From the NCBI GenBank assembly GCA_020445745.1, contig JAGRGB010000090.1:1-64000 (forward strand): a stretch of 64,000 nt of DNA, written 5' to 3'. This document shows positions 17,723 through 26,579 of the stretch, in pieces (the stretch's first letter is position 1; the number at the start of each line of letters is the position of its first letter). Below the pieces are notes generated by a model. It did not search any database and was not told where the DNA came from. It saw only the letters and a list, made by a program, of their open reading frames with translations. The position numbers were made by a program, and so were the translations under genes. The DNA comes from Rhodocyclaceae bacterium (GTDB taxonomy: Bacteria; Pseudomonadota; Gammaproteobacteria; Burkholderiales; Rhodocyclaceae).

Positions 17723-18769
17723 ATGGCTGCATGCGTCCGATCATTGCCCGTCCGTGTGTTCGCCGTCGCACTGCTCGCGGCGGCGGCTGCTCGCGCGGAA
17801 CCGATTGCCCCGGCCGAACACACGAGCGCCGCGCAAGGGCAGGCGATCGTCACCGGGGATGGCGTCACGGCCATTTCGCTGGCCAGCGGTGAAGTCGTCT
17901 GGCGGACTTTGCAGCGGCACCAGACCTACGCCCCGACCGAGGTTGGCGACCGTATCTTCGTCGGCAGCAGCGACGGCCTCGCCGCCATCGACCGCGGCCG
18001 CGGCACCGTGCTGTGGCGCGCGGCGCGTGGCAGGACAGTGTTCAGCCCGCTGGCGGTCGGCGGCCTCCTGTATGCCGGCACGCTCGACGCCGAACTGATT
18101 GCCTTCGACGCGACCAGCGGACGCAGACGCTGGCGCCGCCGGCTCGACGGCTGGATCTATTCGCCCGTCCTCAGCGACGGCATGCTGGTCACCGGTGGCA
18201 GCGCAGCCACGCTGTGGTGGAGCGACGCCGACAGCGGTACCGTGCGCCATCGCCGCCGGCTCGATCAGGAGCTCGTGGCGGCCCCGGTGGCGGCCGCCGG
18301 CGGCGTCGTCGCGCGTACCTACGCCGGCACGATCACCTATTTCGACTCGCAGGCAGAACCCCGGTGGCAGGTGACCGGCCCGCCCGGAGCGCTGCCGCCG
18401 CTGGTGGTCGGCAGCGATGTGCTGGTGGTCGGCATGGACGGCCGCCTCGAACTGCGATCGCTCGGCGACGGCCGCCCGGTATGGCAGGGCCGGCTCGGAA
18501 GCCGGATCCTGACACCACCGGTGGTCGCCGGCGACCGGGTGTTGCTGATCGCCGACTCCGGCGAGGCCGGCCTGCTCGACGCCGGCGCCCGCCGATGGCG
18601 CCATACGGTGCGCCTGCCGGCCACCAGCGCCGGTGCCCGACCGCTGTTCCGCGACGGACAGTGGCTGCTGATCGATGCGGACGGGCCTGCCCCTTCCGTA
18701 CTTTCGTGGCCCGCAGCAATGCCCGCGGGCCGCACTCCGACAACCAACCGCAAGGAGATCGAGCGATGA
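17723..18769 (+). CDS. PQQ-like beta-propeller repeat protein, exported
   Basis: A 348-residue protein with an N-terminal signal peptide (VFAVALLAAAAARA) and repeated propeller blades of the form (A/G)...D(A/G)..G...W, for example GEVVWRTLQR, GTVLWRAAR, GRRRWRRR, GRPVWQGR and ARRWRHTV. The blades resemble BamB or quinoprotein repeats, but the cofactor-binding residues of PQQ dehydrogenases are not evident. Its stop overlaps the start of a cytochrome P460-like gene (ATGA), so the two are probably co-translated and may act together in the periplasm. Confidence 0.75.
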   Translation: MAACVRSLPVRVFAVALLAAAAARAEPIAPAEHTSAAQGQAIVTGDGVTAISLASGEVVWRTLQRHQTYAPTEVGDRIFVGSSDGLAAIDRGRGTVLWRAARGRTVFSPLAVGGLLYAGTLDAELIAFDATSGRRRWRRRLDGWIYSPVLSDGMLVTGGSAATLWWSDADSGTVRHRRRLDQELVAAPVAAAGGVVARTYAGTITYFDSQAEPRWQVTGPPGALPPLVVGSDVLVVGMDGRLELRSLGDGRPVWQGRLGSRILTPPVVAGDRVLLIADSGEAGLLDAGARRWRHTVRLPATSAGARPLFRDGQWLLIDADGPAPSVLSWPAAMPAGRTPTTNRKEIER

Positions 18770-19308
18770 AATCCGAGTTCGCAGGAGGCATTGCCCTCGC
18801 CGTCCTGGCCGGGTTGTGCACGGTGGCCGCGGCCGCACCATTCGGCAACGTGGACGACATCAAGGACGCCGCCGACCTTTGGCACGTCCTCGAGCAGGAG
18901 CACCTGGTCGGCCCCAAGATGATCCACTCGGTCCCCTACCAGGGGCAGCATCCCCACGGCGCGATCCTCGAAACCCTCGACAAGACCATCACCGTCGGTG
19001 GCCACCGGGGCAGCGTGATCGTCAAGCGCAATTTTGGCGGTGAGGGTGTCAGCAAGGCTGCGGTAGCCGACGATCCGGCCAAGTATCTGGGCGCGGTGAC
19101 GGTGATGTTCAAGCGTGAGGCCGGTTACGACAGCGACAACCGGGACTGGTTCTGGGCCAAGTACAAGCCCGATGGCAGCCCCGATCGCAACCCCAAGGGC
19201 ATGGCGCTCGCCGGACGCGTGGCGAAAGGCATGCCGCAAGGTTGCATCGCCTGTCACCGGGGCGCACCGGGCGGTGACTACGTGTTCAACAACGACCGAT
19301 TCCGCTGA
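18766..19308 (+). CDS. Periplasmic cytochrome P460 / c'-beta-like protein
   Basis: A 180-residue protein with a cleavable signal peptide (AVLAGLCTVAAAA). It has the P460-fold pattern AVTVMFKREAGYD, then DWFWAKYKPDG, and one C-terminal c-type haem motif CIACH at about 160-164, followed by YVFNNDRF. Family members oxidise hydroxylamine (P460) or bind NO/CO (c'-beta). Which applies depends on whether a lysine cross-links the haem; this cannot be decided here. It is followed by a close paralogue. Confidence 0.78.
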   Translation: MKSEFAGGIALAVLAGLCTVAAAAPFGNVDDIKDAADLWHVLEQEHLVGPKMIHSVPYQGQHPHGAILETLDKTITVGGHRGSVIVKRNFGGEGVSKAAVADDPAKYLGAVTVMFKREAGYDSDNRDWFWAKYKPDGSPDRNPKGMALAGRVAKGMPQGCIACHRGAPGGDYVFNNDRFR

Positions 19309-19340
19309 ATCGGCACAGCCACGCGAGGAGGGACAAGACC

Positions 19341-19904
19341 ATGAACAAGTACAGCGCCTTCTGCGCCGCGGTCGCCGGCGCGACGCTCGCTGCCTGTGCA
19401 GGCACCGCGATGCAATCGACCGAATCCGAAAAGCCGCCGTTCGGCGACGCGGCCAGCATGGCGTTCGCGGCCGATCTGTGGCAGGCGATGGGGGCCGCCG
19501 GACTGCGCGGCAGCGACGCGCTGCACGGTACGCCGTACACCGGCCAGCATCCCCACGGAGCGATCCTCGACACCCTCGACACCACGCTGACCGTGGCCGG
19601 CCGTCAGGGCGAAATCATCGTCAAGCGAAATTACGGAGGGGAGGGCGTCAGCAAGGCCGCGGTGGCGGACGATCCCGGCCGCTACCTGAAGGCCGTCACG
19701 GTGATGTTCCGCCGGGAGAAAGGCTACGATCCAGACAACGCCGACTGGTTCTGGGTCAAGTACCTGCCCGACGGCAGTCTCGACCGCAATGCCAAGGGCA
19801 TGGCCCTTGCCGGCCGGGTCGCAAAGGGTGCGTCGCAGGGCTGCATTGCCTGCCACCGGGGCGCGCCCGGCGGTGACATGGTGTTCAACAACGACCGCTA
19901 TTGA
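19341..19904 (+). CDS. Cytochrome P460-like lipoprotein, tandem paralogue
   Basis: A 187-residue paralogue of the preceding protein. It shares GQHPHGAILDTLD, GGEGVSKAAVADDP, DWFWVKYLPDGS and the CIACH haem motif (about 168-172). Unlike its neighbour it has a lipobox ending LAAC near residue 19, so it is predicted to be membrane-anchored. The 32-bp gap contains GAGGAGGG as ribosome-binding site. A soluble plus an anchored version points to electron or ligand transfer between periplasm and membrane, by inference. Confidence 0.78.
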   Translation: MNKYSAFCAAVAGATLAACAGTAMQSTESEKPPFGDAASMAFAADLWQAMGAAGLRGSDALHGTPYTGQHPHGAILDTLDTTLTVAGRQGEIIVKRNYGGEGVSKAAVADDPGRYLKAVTVMFRREKGYDPDNADWFWVKYLPDGSLDRNAKGMALAGRVAKGASQGCIACHRGAPGGDMVFNNDRY

Positions 19905-19940
19905 TGCGTCTCCCACGCCGCGGCGGCGACGACCGGGCGG

Positions 19941-20252
19941 TCAGCGCGCCCGGCCGATCTCTGCCCGGCGCGCGGCCAGCAATTGTCGGACCGCCCAAAC
20001 CTCGAGCCCAATGCCGAGCGCGAACAGGGACAGCATCACAGGCATTGCCGCCAGCGCCGGGAATTCCTGCGGGAATCCCACGCCAAGCATCGCCGCAGTC
20101 AGGTTCACGGTGGCGGCCAGGCTGGTAAGGACAAACTTGGCCGGCAGCCCGCCGCCGCGGCGACGCGCGTCGCTGGGGGCGGCCGCCGACCCGGTTGGCG
20201 GCGACACGGCACGCGCTTCACGCGCGTGCGCATGGACTTTACGCTTGGGCAT
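19941..20252 (-). CDS. Small two-TM membrane protein
   Basis: A 103-residue protein. A basic, Arg/Lys-rich N-terminus of about 35 residues precedes two hydrophobic segments (FVLTSLAATVNLTAAMLGV and LAAMPVMLSLFALGIGLEV). The basic tail suggests a cytoplasmic N-terminus. It is convergent with the P460-like genes. No family was recognised. Confidence 0.5.
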   Translation of the reverse strand: MPKRKVHAHAREARAVSPPTGSAAAPSDARRRGGGLPAKFVLTSLAATVNLTAAMLGVGFPQEFPALAAMPVMLSLFALGIGLEVWAVRQLLAARRAEIGRAR

Positions 20253-20468
20253 CGACGGTCGAACCCATTTGGCGAAGACCCCATTCTAACCGCGTTGCCA
20301 TTGCGGCGCGGCGTCACTGCGCGTGACTTGCCGCGACACGCCAGGTGGCCGACCACGGCGCCGGCACCGTGGCCGGATCGCGAAACGACCCGGCCGCCGC
20401 AGCATTTGCATCGCATCGATCGTCGACATCGGCCTAGAATTCGGGTCTCGATTGATCGCGGCGTGCCC

Positions 20469-20684
20469 ATGACCGAGGCCTCCGAACTGTTTGCCGTGGC
20501 CGCCCGGCCGCTGCCGGACGCCACCGACCTGTGGTGTGTGTCCGACGACCGCCGCGAATCCCTTGTCGCGAGCGGGTGGCGGGCTGAGCAGCGCGAGGTT
20601 CACGCGCACCGCCGTGGCAAGCGCACGCCGGTTCACCACCCACCTGCCGTCATCGAGCGACAACGGAGGAAGCTACCGACATGA
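20469..20684 (+). CDS. Possible small ORF coupled to HDOD gene
   Basis: A 71-codon frame from ATG 20469 whose TGA overlaps the ATG of the HDOD gene at 20681 (ATGA). The first half (MTEASELFAVAARPLPDATD) has genome-typical codon use; the C-terminal half is basic and less convincing. It could be a small co-translated protein or merely a leader. No homology was recognised. Confidence 0.3.
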   Translation: MTEASELFAVAARPLPDATDLWCVSDDRRESLVASGWRAEQREVHAHRRGKRTPVHHPPAVIERQRRKLPT

Positions 20685-21487
20685 GTCCACAGGAAGAAGC
20701 CCTGGTCGACGCCATTCTGGCCAGCGGCATCACGCTGCCCGCGCCGGATGCCCAGTTGCTGGAACTGATGCGCATCGCGGCCGACGAGGACAGCGGACTG
20801 GACGAAGTGGCTCGGGCAGTGTCGCGCACCCCGGCCACCACCGGGGCGGTGTTCCGGGTGTCCTCGTCGCCGGTGTTCGGGCAGGTCCGGCCGCGCAAGA
20901 CCGTTCTCGAGGCGGTCGTGCTGCTGGGCAAGATCAAGGTGCTGGCAATCGCCACCAGCACGACCCTGCGCAGCAAGCTCGGCGACGTGCCGGCGCGGGT
21001 GGTCGCCGCGATCTGGGACGTGTGCTTTGCGGTCGCGCAGGAGAGCTGGGCAGTGATGCACGCATCGCGCACGCCACGGCTGGCCGACGACGCATTTCTC
21101 GCCGCGCTGATGCACGATGTCGGGATCGCACTGATCCTGCGCCGTCACCCGGATTTCCTCGCCCGCTTCGACGTCAATGCCGGCAATGTCGACGATGCGG
21201 GCCTCCGTGTCGATGGCATGATCGAGGTCAACCACGCCGCGATCGGTGCCCATGTCGCCCGCAACTGGAAGCTGCCGGCCCAGGTCTGCGAGGCCATCGC
21301 ACTGCACCACACGCCGCCGGATCCGGCCGACGGCGATGGGGACGACGCCCGCATCCTGAGCGCCGCGATCGCCGTCGGTCGCCGCCGTTGTGGCGCGATC
21401 CGTCCGGAAGAATGGGCTTGCTGGGAGCCCTTCGTTCGCGAACGGATGGGCATCCCGGAGGATGCCCTCGAGCCGCCGCCGGCCTGA
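20681..21487 (+). CDS. HDOD-domain signalling protein
   Basis: A 268-residue protein with the HDOD core spanning most of its length. The motif AALMHDVGIALI is followed by EVNHAAIGAHVARNW and AIALHHTP, the typical second and third helical signatures. It has no receiver or GGDEF domain. The AGGAAGCT sequence just upstream may act as ribosome-binding site. It differs from the two other HDOD proteins in the window, so it is not a recent duplicate. Confidence 0.82.
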   Translation: MSPQEEALVDAILASGITLPAPDAQLLELMRIAADEDSGLDEVARAVSRTPATTGAVFRVSSSPVFGQVRPRKTVLEAVVLLGKIKVLAIATSTTLRSKLGDVPARVVAAIWDVCFAVAQESWAVMHASRTPRLADDAFLAALMHDVGIALILRRHPDFLARFDVNAGNVDDAGLRVDGMIEVNHAAIGAHVARNWKLPAQVCEAIALHHTPPDPADGDGDDARILSAAIAVGRRRCGAIRPEEWACWEPFVRERMGIPEDALEPPPA

Positions 21488-21496
21488 CCACGGTCC

Positions 21497-23521
21497 GTGT
21501 CGCAGCCCGACCGAATGCCTATCAAGCTACTCCTGTTCGCGTTGGCGGCGCTCGTCGTCGCTACCGGTACGACCTGTGCTGCCGATGCCACGGTGGACAT
21601 CGAAATGACCGTGCGGCTGGATCCCTCGGCCCGCATCGTCGAGGGCACGGCGCGACTGCGACTGCCGGCGGGCAACTCGCGCCGTCTGTTGCTTGCGAGC
21701 GCAGCCCGCCTGCGCACGCTGGCGATCAACGACCAGCCCGCGCGCCGGCGCGAGCGGGTCCAGGGCGAGCTGCGCAGCTGGTCTCTGCCGTCTCGGGCCG
21801 AGACCGTGGATGTCCGTTGGGAGCAATCTCTGGAGCCGACGCCGACCAACCTCGACCACCGCGCGACGATCGGCCGGGCAAGCGCCTCGGCCGCCGAACT
21901 GGGCAGCTTCCTACCGGCCGCGGCCCAGTGGTACCCGGGGCTGCAGGTCGACGGCGCGCCGGCGCTGCAGCGCTGGCGGGTGACCGTCGAAACGCCGGCC
22001 GGGCAGCGGGCGATCGTTCCGGGCCGCCTGGTCGAGGAGCGGGCCGACGACAAGGGCCGGACGATCACCTACCGGATGGACGTGCCGGCGGAGGGCGTGG
22101 ACCTGATCGCTGGTCCCTACCGCCAGGCCGAGCGCAAGATCGTTTCGATCGACGGCCGCACGCTGAGCCTGCGCACGCTCTTTCATCCGGAGATCGAAGG
22201 CAGCTCCGACGACTACCTCGACGCGCTGGTGGGCTACTTCAAGCTCTACGAGAAGTGGATCGGTCCGTATCCGTTCGACGATTTCACGATCGTCTCGAGC
22301 CCGACCCCGACAGGTCTGGGCCTGCCGAGCCTGACCTACCTCGGCATCGACGTGCTCAAGCTGCCGTTCATCCGCGACACCTCCCTCGGCCACGAGGTAC
22401 TGCACAACTGGTGGGGCAACGGCGTCTATCCGGACTACGAAGGTGGCAACTGGAGCGAAGGGCTGACGACCTTCATGGCGGACTACCACTATGCCGAGCG
22501 CAGCTCAGCCGACAAGGCACGGTTGATGAGGCTCGGCTGGCTGCGGGACCTGTCGGCGATACCGCCGGGCGAGGGGCTGCCGCTGGCCCGCTTCACCTCG
22601 CGCACCCACGGCATCGCCGCGGCGGTGGGCTATGGCAAGTCGGCGATGCTGTTCTACATGCTGCGCGAGCGCATCGGCAAGCCGGCATTCGACAAGGCGG
22701 TCCGACGCATCTGGCGCAGTTACCGCTTCAAGGTGGCGGGCTGGGCGGCGCTGCGCGAGGCGTTCGAGGCCGAAGCGGGCGACGAGCTCGAGTCGTTCTT
22801 CAAGCAGTGGGTCGAACGGGAAGGCCTGCCACGACTGACACTGGCGGCGGGCGACGACGGCGGAGCCGAGTTGTTGCAGGACGAGGCGGGCTACCTGCTG
22901 CAAGTCCCGTTGGAATTGCGCAGCGGCGCGCTGCGGCAGAGCCTTACCGAACGGGTCGCCGGCTCCCGTCATGCCTTGCGGCTGCAGGCGGAGGGCGGCG
23001 AACTGCTGCTCGACCCGGATTTCAAGATTCTGCGCCGACTGGCACCCCGCGAGATTCCGCCGACCCTGCGCGATGTCAATCTGGCCGGTCCGGCACAACT
23101 GGTCGCTCTGGGCGGAGACGACATGGACGGGGCCATCGGCGAACTGACCCGGCGCCTGCTGGACGCCGAGGCGTCGGCGGTCGACGACGACCGGCTGTCC
23201 GGCGATCAGGCGCTTCTGGTGGTCGGCACGGCAGACGCGGTAGACGACTGGCTGGCCCGCCACGACATGGCCCCGAGACCGGCGGCCGTCGATCGGCGGG
23301 GCGAGGTCCAGGCCTGGGCCGGCCGCCATGGCGACGACCGGCCGCTGCTGGTGGTCAGCGCCGCCAACGCCAATGCGCTCGCGGCTGCCGCCCGCTCGCT
23401 TCCCCACCTCGGTCGCTACGGCTGGGTCGTCATCGACGAGGGACACGCCAGCGACCATGGCCAGTGGCCCTCGCTGCCCCAGTCGATCCCGTTGCAGGCG
23501 TCAGGCAAGACAGCCCGCTGA
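21497..23521 (+). CDS. M1-family (aminopeptidase N-like) metallopeptidase, exported
   Basis: The protein has 674 residues from GTG 21497 (or ATG 21515) with a signal peptide (LLLFALAALVVATGTTCAA). The zinc site is HEVLHNWW (HEXXH) with the third ligand in NWSEGLTTF about 19 residues on, the M1 spacing. The N-terminal half is the beta-rich M1 domain. The C-terminal region (about 470-674) is unusual, ending in a segment with repeated VVVG/VVS strands. The GxMxN exopeptidase motif was not found, so aminopeptidase activity is not assured. Confidence 0.82.
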   Translation: MSQPDRMPIKLLLFALAALVVATGTTCAADATVDIEMTVRLDPSARIVEGTARLRLPAGNSRRLLLASAARLRTLAINDQPARRRERVQGELRSWSLPSRAETVDVRWEQSLEPTPTNLDHRATIGRASASAAELGSFLPAAAQWYPGLQVDGAPALQRWRVTVETPAGQRAIVPGRLVEERADDKGRTITYRMDVPAEGVDLIAGPYRQAERKIVSIDGRTLSLRTLFHPEIEGSSDDYLDALVGYFKLYEKWIGPYPFDDFTIVSSPTPTGLGLPSLTYLGIDVLKLPFIRDTSLGHEVLHNWWGNGVYPDYEGGNWSEGLTTFMADYHYAERSSADKARLMRLGWLRDLSAIPPGEGLPLARFTSRTHGIAAAVGYGKSAMLFYMLRERIGKPAFDKAVRRIWRSYRFKVAGWAALREAFEAEAGDELESFFKQWVEREGLPRLTLAAGDDGGAELLQDEAGYLLQVPLELRSGALRQSLTERVAGSRHALRLQAEGGELLLDPDFKILRRLAPREIPPTLRDVNLAGPAQLVALGGDDMDGAIGELTRRLLDAEASAVDDDRLSGDQALLVVGTADAVDDWLARHDMAPRPAAVDRRGEVQAWAGRHGDDRPLLVVSAANANALAAAARSLPHLGRYGWVVIDEGHASDHGQWPSLPQSIPLQASGKTAR

Positions 23522-23935
23522 CGGTCGGCGGCGCACACCGCGGCGAATCGGCGCGAGCCCCGGCCGTCGTTGCGGCCGACCGCCCATGCGCAGGCGCGCC
23601 CTGTGCCGCTGCGCTGCGAAATCCGCATTCAGCGGCATCCTCATGAACGAGCGCAGCCGCCGCAACGGCCGGCCGAGGTCGGCCTGGTCCGCGCACAGCC
23701 GCCAGCGCATCAGGGCCAGCAACAGCGCGTGGAACAGGATCCCGAGCCCGGTGGCGAGAAACAGCAGGGCAGAATCGGGATCGGAGAACATCGGGTGCAG
23801 CCCGCGCCCCATCACCTTGACCAGCACGGCGCCGAGCAGGTTGACCGCGGCCAGCGCGAACAGCGCGCACTCCGCCGCCCGCCACCAGGCGAGCAGTGGC
23901 GGGCCCGGCGCCTTCGATGGATTCCGCTCAGCCAA
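23501..23935 (-). CDS. Small membrane protein
   Basis: A 144-residue frame from a TTG at 23935 (GGGAG upstream). It has two hydrophobic segments (ECALFALAAVNLLGAVLVKVM and ALLFLATGLGILFHALLLALM) and a very basic C-terminus. It overlaps the end of the M1 peptidase gene by 21 bp on the opposite strand. No family was recognised; the basic tail may be partly non-native. Confidence 0.45.
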   Translation of the reverse strand: MAERNPSKAPGPPLLAWWRAAECALFALAAVNLLGAVLVKVMGRGLHPMFSDPDSALLFLATGLGILFHALLLALMRWRLCADQADLGRPLRRLRSFMRMPLNADFAAQRHRARLRMGGRPQRRPGLAPIRRGVRRRPSAGCLA

Positions 23936-24035
23936 TACGGTCGCTCCCGATCCTTCCTCGGTTGACTGCGACCGGCGCCGGCATGTTCCCGGCGGTGGCG
24001 AGCAGAGCGGTGGCGTCGGGCCGTGCCCTACGCGC

Positions 24036-25886
24036 TCAGCGCTCGACCTGCCCGACGTCGCGCACCGCGCCGGTGTCGGCCGACGTGGTCAACGCCGCGT
24101 AGGCACGCAGTGCGGGCGACACCACGCGGTTGCGCTTCTCGGGCTTCCACGCCAGCATCCCGCGCGCGTCCATCTGCGCCCGGCGACGGGCGAGTTCTTC
24201 GTCGGACACGTCGAGCCGGATGCTGCGAGCGGGGATGTCGATGTCGATCATGTCGCCCTCCTCGACCAGCGCGATCGCGCCGCCGCAAGCCGCCTCGGGC
24301 GAGACATGGCCGATCGACAGGCCCGAGGTACCGCCGGAGAAACGCCCGTCGGTGAGCAGCGCACAGGCCTTGCCGAGCCCCTTCGACTTGAGGTAGCTGG
24401 TCGGGTAGAGCATTTCCTGCATGCCCGGCCCCCCCTTCGGCCCCTCGTAGCGGATGACGACGACGTCACCGGCCTCGATGCGATCGCCGAGGATGCCCTC
24501 GACGGCGGCATCCTGGCTTTCGAACACGCGCGCCCGACCACGGAACCTCCAGATCGACTCGTCGACACCCGCAGTCTTGACGATGCAGCCCTTGTCGGCG
24601 ATGTTGCCGTAAAGGACCGCGAGGCCGCCGTCCCGGGTGAAGGCGTTGGCCTTGTCGCGGATGACGCCTGCCGTGCGGTCCATGTCGAGTTCGTTCCAGC
24701 GCCGGTCCTGGCTGAACGCCACCTGGGTCGGCACGCCGCCCGGCGCCGCCTTGTAGAACTCGAACACCGAGCTGTCGTGGGCGTCCATGATGTCCCACCG
24801 CGACAGGGCCTCGCCCATGGTCTTGCTGTGGACGGTCGGCACGTCCCGGTGCAGCAGCCCGGCGCGGTCGAGTTCGCCGAGAATGCCCATGATGCCGCCG
24901 GCGCGGTGGACGTCCTCGATATGGACGTCCGGCACGGCCGGCGCCACCTTGCACAGGCAGGGCACCTGGCGCGACACCCGGTCGATGTCCTGCATCGTGA
25001 AATCGACGCCTGCCTCGCGCGCCGCGGCCAGCAGGTGCAGGACGGTATTGGTCGAGCCGCCCATCGCCACGTCGAGGCTGATGGCGTTCTCGAATGCCGC
25101 GAAACTCGCGATCGAACGGGGCAACACACTGGCGTCATCGTGCTCGTAGTAGCGCCGCGCGAGATCGACGATGCGGCGCCCCGCCTCGCGGAACAGCTTC
25201 TCGCGGTCGGCATGGGTGGCGACGATGGTGCCGTTGCCCGGCAGCGACAGACCCAGCGCCTCGGTCAGGCAGTTCATCGAATTGGCGGTGAACATGCCCG
25301 AACAGGAGCCGCAGGTGGGGCACGCCGAGCGCTCGATCGCCGCGACCTCTTCGTCCGAGCAGTTGCTGTCGGCCGCCTTGACCATCGCGTCCACGAGATC
25401 GAGGGCGATGACCTTGTTCTCCCACTTGACCTTGCCGGCTTCCATCGGCCCGCCCGAGACGAACACCGCCGGAATGTTGAGCCGCAACGCGGCCATCAGC
25501 ATGCCCGGCGTGATTTTGTCGCAATTCGAGATGCACACCATCGCGTCGGCGGTATGGGCGTTGACCATGTATTCGACGGAATCGGCGATCAGCTCGCGCG
25601 ACGGCAACGAATAGAGCATGCCATCGTGGCCCATCGCAATGCCGTCGTCGACCGCGATGGTGTTGAATTCCTTGGCAACGCCCCCTGCCGCCTCGATCTG
25701 GCGGGCGACCAGTTGCCCGAGGTCCTTCAGGTGCACGTGGCCGGGCACGAACTGGGTGAAGCTGTTGACCACCGCGACGATGGGCTTCTCGAAGTCACCG
25801 TCCTTCATGCCGGTGGCGCGCCACAGGGCGCGGGCGCCGGCCATGTTGCGGCCTGCGGTCGAGGTACGGGAACGGAATTGCGGCAT
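24036..25886 (-). CDS. ilvD: Dihydroxy-acid dehydratase IlvD
   Basis: A 616-residue protein, the standard length of the enterobacterial-type enzyme. Fe-S ligand motifs [15 protein letters not shown] and [18 protein letters not shown] are present, as is [20 protein letters not shown] near the C-terminus. It dehydrates 2,3-dihydroxy-isovalerate and 2,3-dihydroxy-3-methylvalerate in valine, isoleucine and pantothenate synthesis. GGAGA precedes the ATG. It stands alone, divergent from the rubrerythrin gene. Confidence 0.97.
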   Translation of the reverse strand: MPQFRSRTSTAGRNMAGARALWRATGMKDGDFEKPIVAVVNSFTQFVPGHVHLKDLGQLVARQIEAAGGVAKEFNTIAVDDGIAMGHDGMLYSLPSRELIADSVEYMVNAHTADAMVCISNCDKITPGMLMAALRLNIPAVFVSGGPMEAGKVKWENKVIALDLVDAMVKAADSNCSDEEVAAIERSACPTCGSCSGMFTANSMNCLTEALGLSLPGNGTIVATHADREKLFREAGRRIVDLARRYYEHDDASVLPRSIASFAAFENAISLDVAMGGSTNTVLHLLAAAREAGVDFTMQDIDRVSRQVPCLCKVAPAVPDVHIEDVHRAGGIMGILGELDRAGLLHRDVPTVHSKTMGEALSRWDIMDAHDSSVFEFYKAAPGGVPTQVAFSQDRRWNELDMDRTAGVIRDKANAFTRDGGLAVLYGNIADKGCIVKTAGVDESIWRFRGRARVFESQDAAVEGILGDRIEAGDVVVIRYEGPKGGPGMQEMLYPTSYLKSKGLGKACALLTDGRFSGGTSGLSIGHVSPEAACGGAIALVEEGDMIDIDIPARSIRLDVSDEELARRRAQMDARGMLAWKPEKRNRVVSPALRAYAALTTSADTGAVRDVGQVER

Positions 25887-26090
25887 CTGAATCTCCGGAA
25901 GAGCGCTGTCACTTCGACCTGCAAGTGTATCCTCAGGGAGCCCGTCGCCGGGAGCACCGTCGCCAACATAGAGCGGAACTATCGTGCCGATTGGGATTTC
26001 TCATCATCGGCGATCGCGACGGCGTCTATCGTGTTAGGAGCCGCCGGAAGTCGAGGCGCATTCGAGTGAAGTGACCCGTAGGAGACGTCC

Positions 26091-26516
26091 ATGCAACTGA
26101 AGGGAAGCAAGACCGAGGAAAATCTCAAGGCCGCGTTCGCCGGCGAGTCGCAGGCCAACCGCCGCTATCTCTATTTCGCATCCAAGGCCGACGTCGAGGG
26201 CTACAACGATGTCGCGGTAGTGTTCCGCTCGACCGCGGAAGGCGAGACGGGTCACGCCCACGGTCACCTGGAGTACCTCGAGGCCAGCGGGGATCCGGCC
26301 ACCGGGCTGCCGATCGGCAAGACCGCAGACAACCTCGCGGCCGCCATCGCCGGCGAGACCCACGAATACACCGACATGTATCCGGGCATGGCCAAGGCCG
26401 CCCGCGAAGAAGGGTTCGAAGAGATCGCCGACTGGTTCGAGACCCTTGCCAAGGCCGAGCGCAGCCACGCCAACAAGTTCCAGCGCACGCTCGACGAGGT
26501 CAAGGCCGGCGACTGA
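26091..26516 (+). CDS. Rubrerythrin (rubredoxin-less, ferritin-like)
   Basis: A 141-residue four-helix protein with two diiron EXXH motifs, [10 protein letters not shown] near 49 and [11 protein letters not shown] near 121, plus the first-helix Glu in [12 protein letters not shown]. Classical rubrerythrins end in a rubredoxin domain (CxxC pairs); it is absent here, so electrons must come from another protein. The next gene, an Fe-S oxidoreductase, is the natural candidate. Role: peroxide reduction and iron handling. Confidence 0.9.
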   Translation: MQLKGSKTEENLKAAFAGESQANRRYLYFASKADVEGYNDVAVVFRSTAEGETGHAHGHLEYLEASGDPATGLPIGKTADNLAAAIAGETHEYTDMYPGMAKAAREEGFEEIADWFETLAKAERSHANKFQRTLDEVKAGD

Positions 26517-26520
26517 GGCC

Positions 26521-26549
26521 ACGGGCGGGTGCGCCGCCGGCGCGCCCGT
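26521..26549. repeat. Hairpin between rubrerythrin and Fe-S oxidoreductase genes
   Basis: The 7-bp arms ACGGGCG (26521-26527) and CGCCCGT (26543-26549) flank a GC-rich loop. There is no T-run after it. It lies in the 63-bp intercistronic gap and may stabilise the upstream rubrerythrin message or attenuate read-through. Confidence 0.4.
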
Positions 26550-26579
26550 CGCCATCTTCATCCCCACGAGAGGTAGACG

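Noticed and set aside
20491-23646. 1051-codon plus-strand open frame
   Set aside because: It overlaps the HDOD and M1 peptidase genes in another frame and has no signal, domain or motif; those two genes are clearly real.
23328-26069. 913-codon plus-strand frame
   Set aside because: Mostly antisense to ilvD, with no recognisable domain and biased composition.
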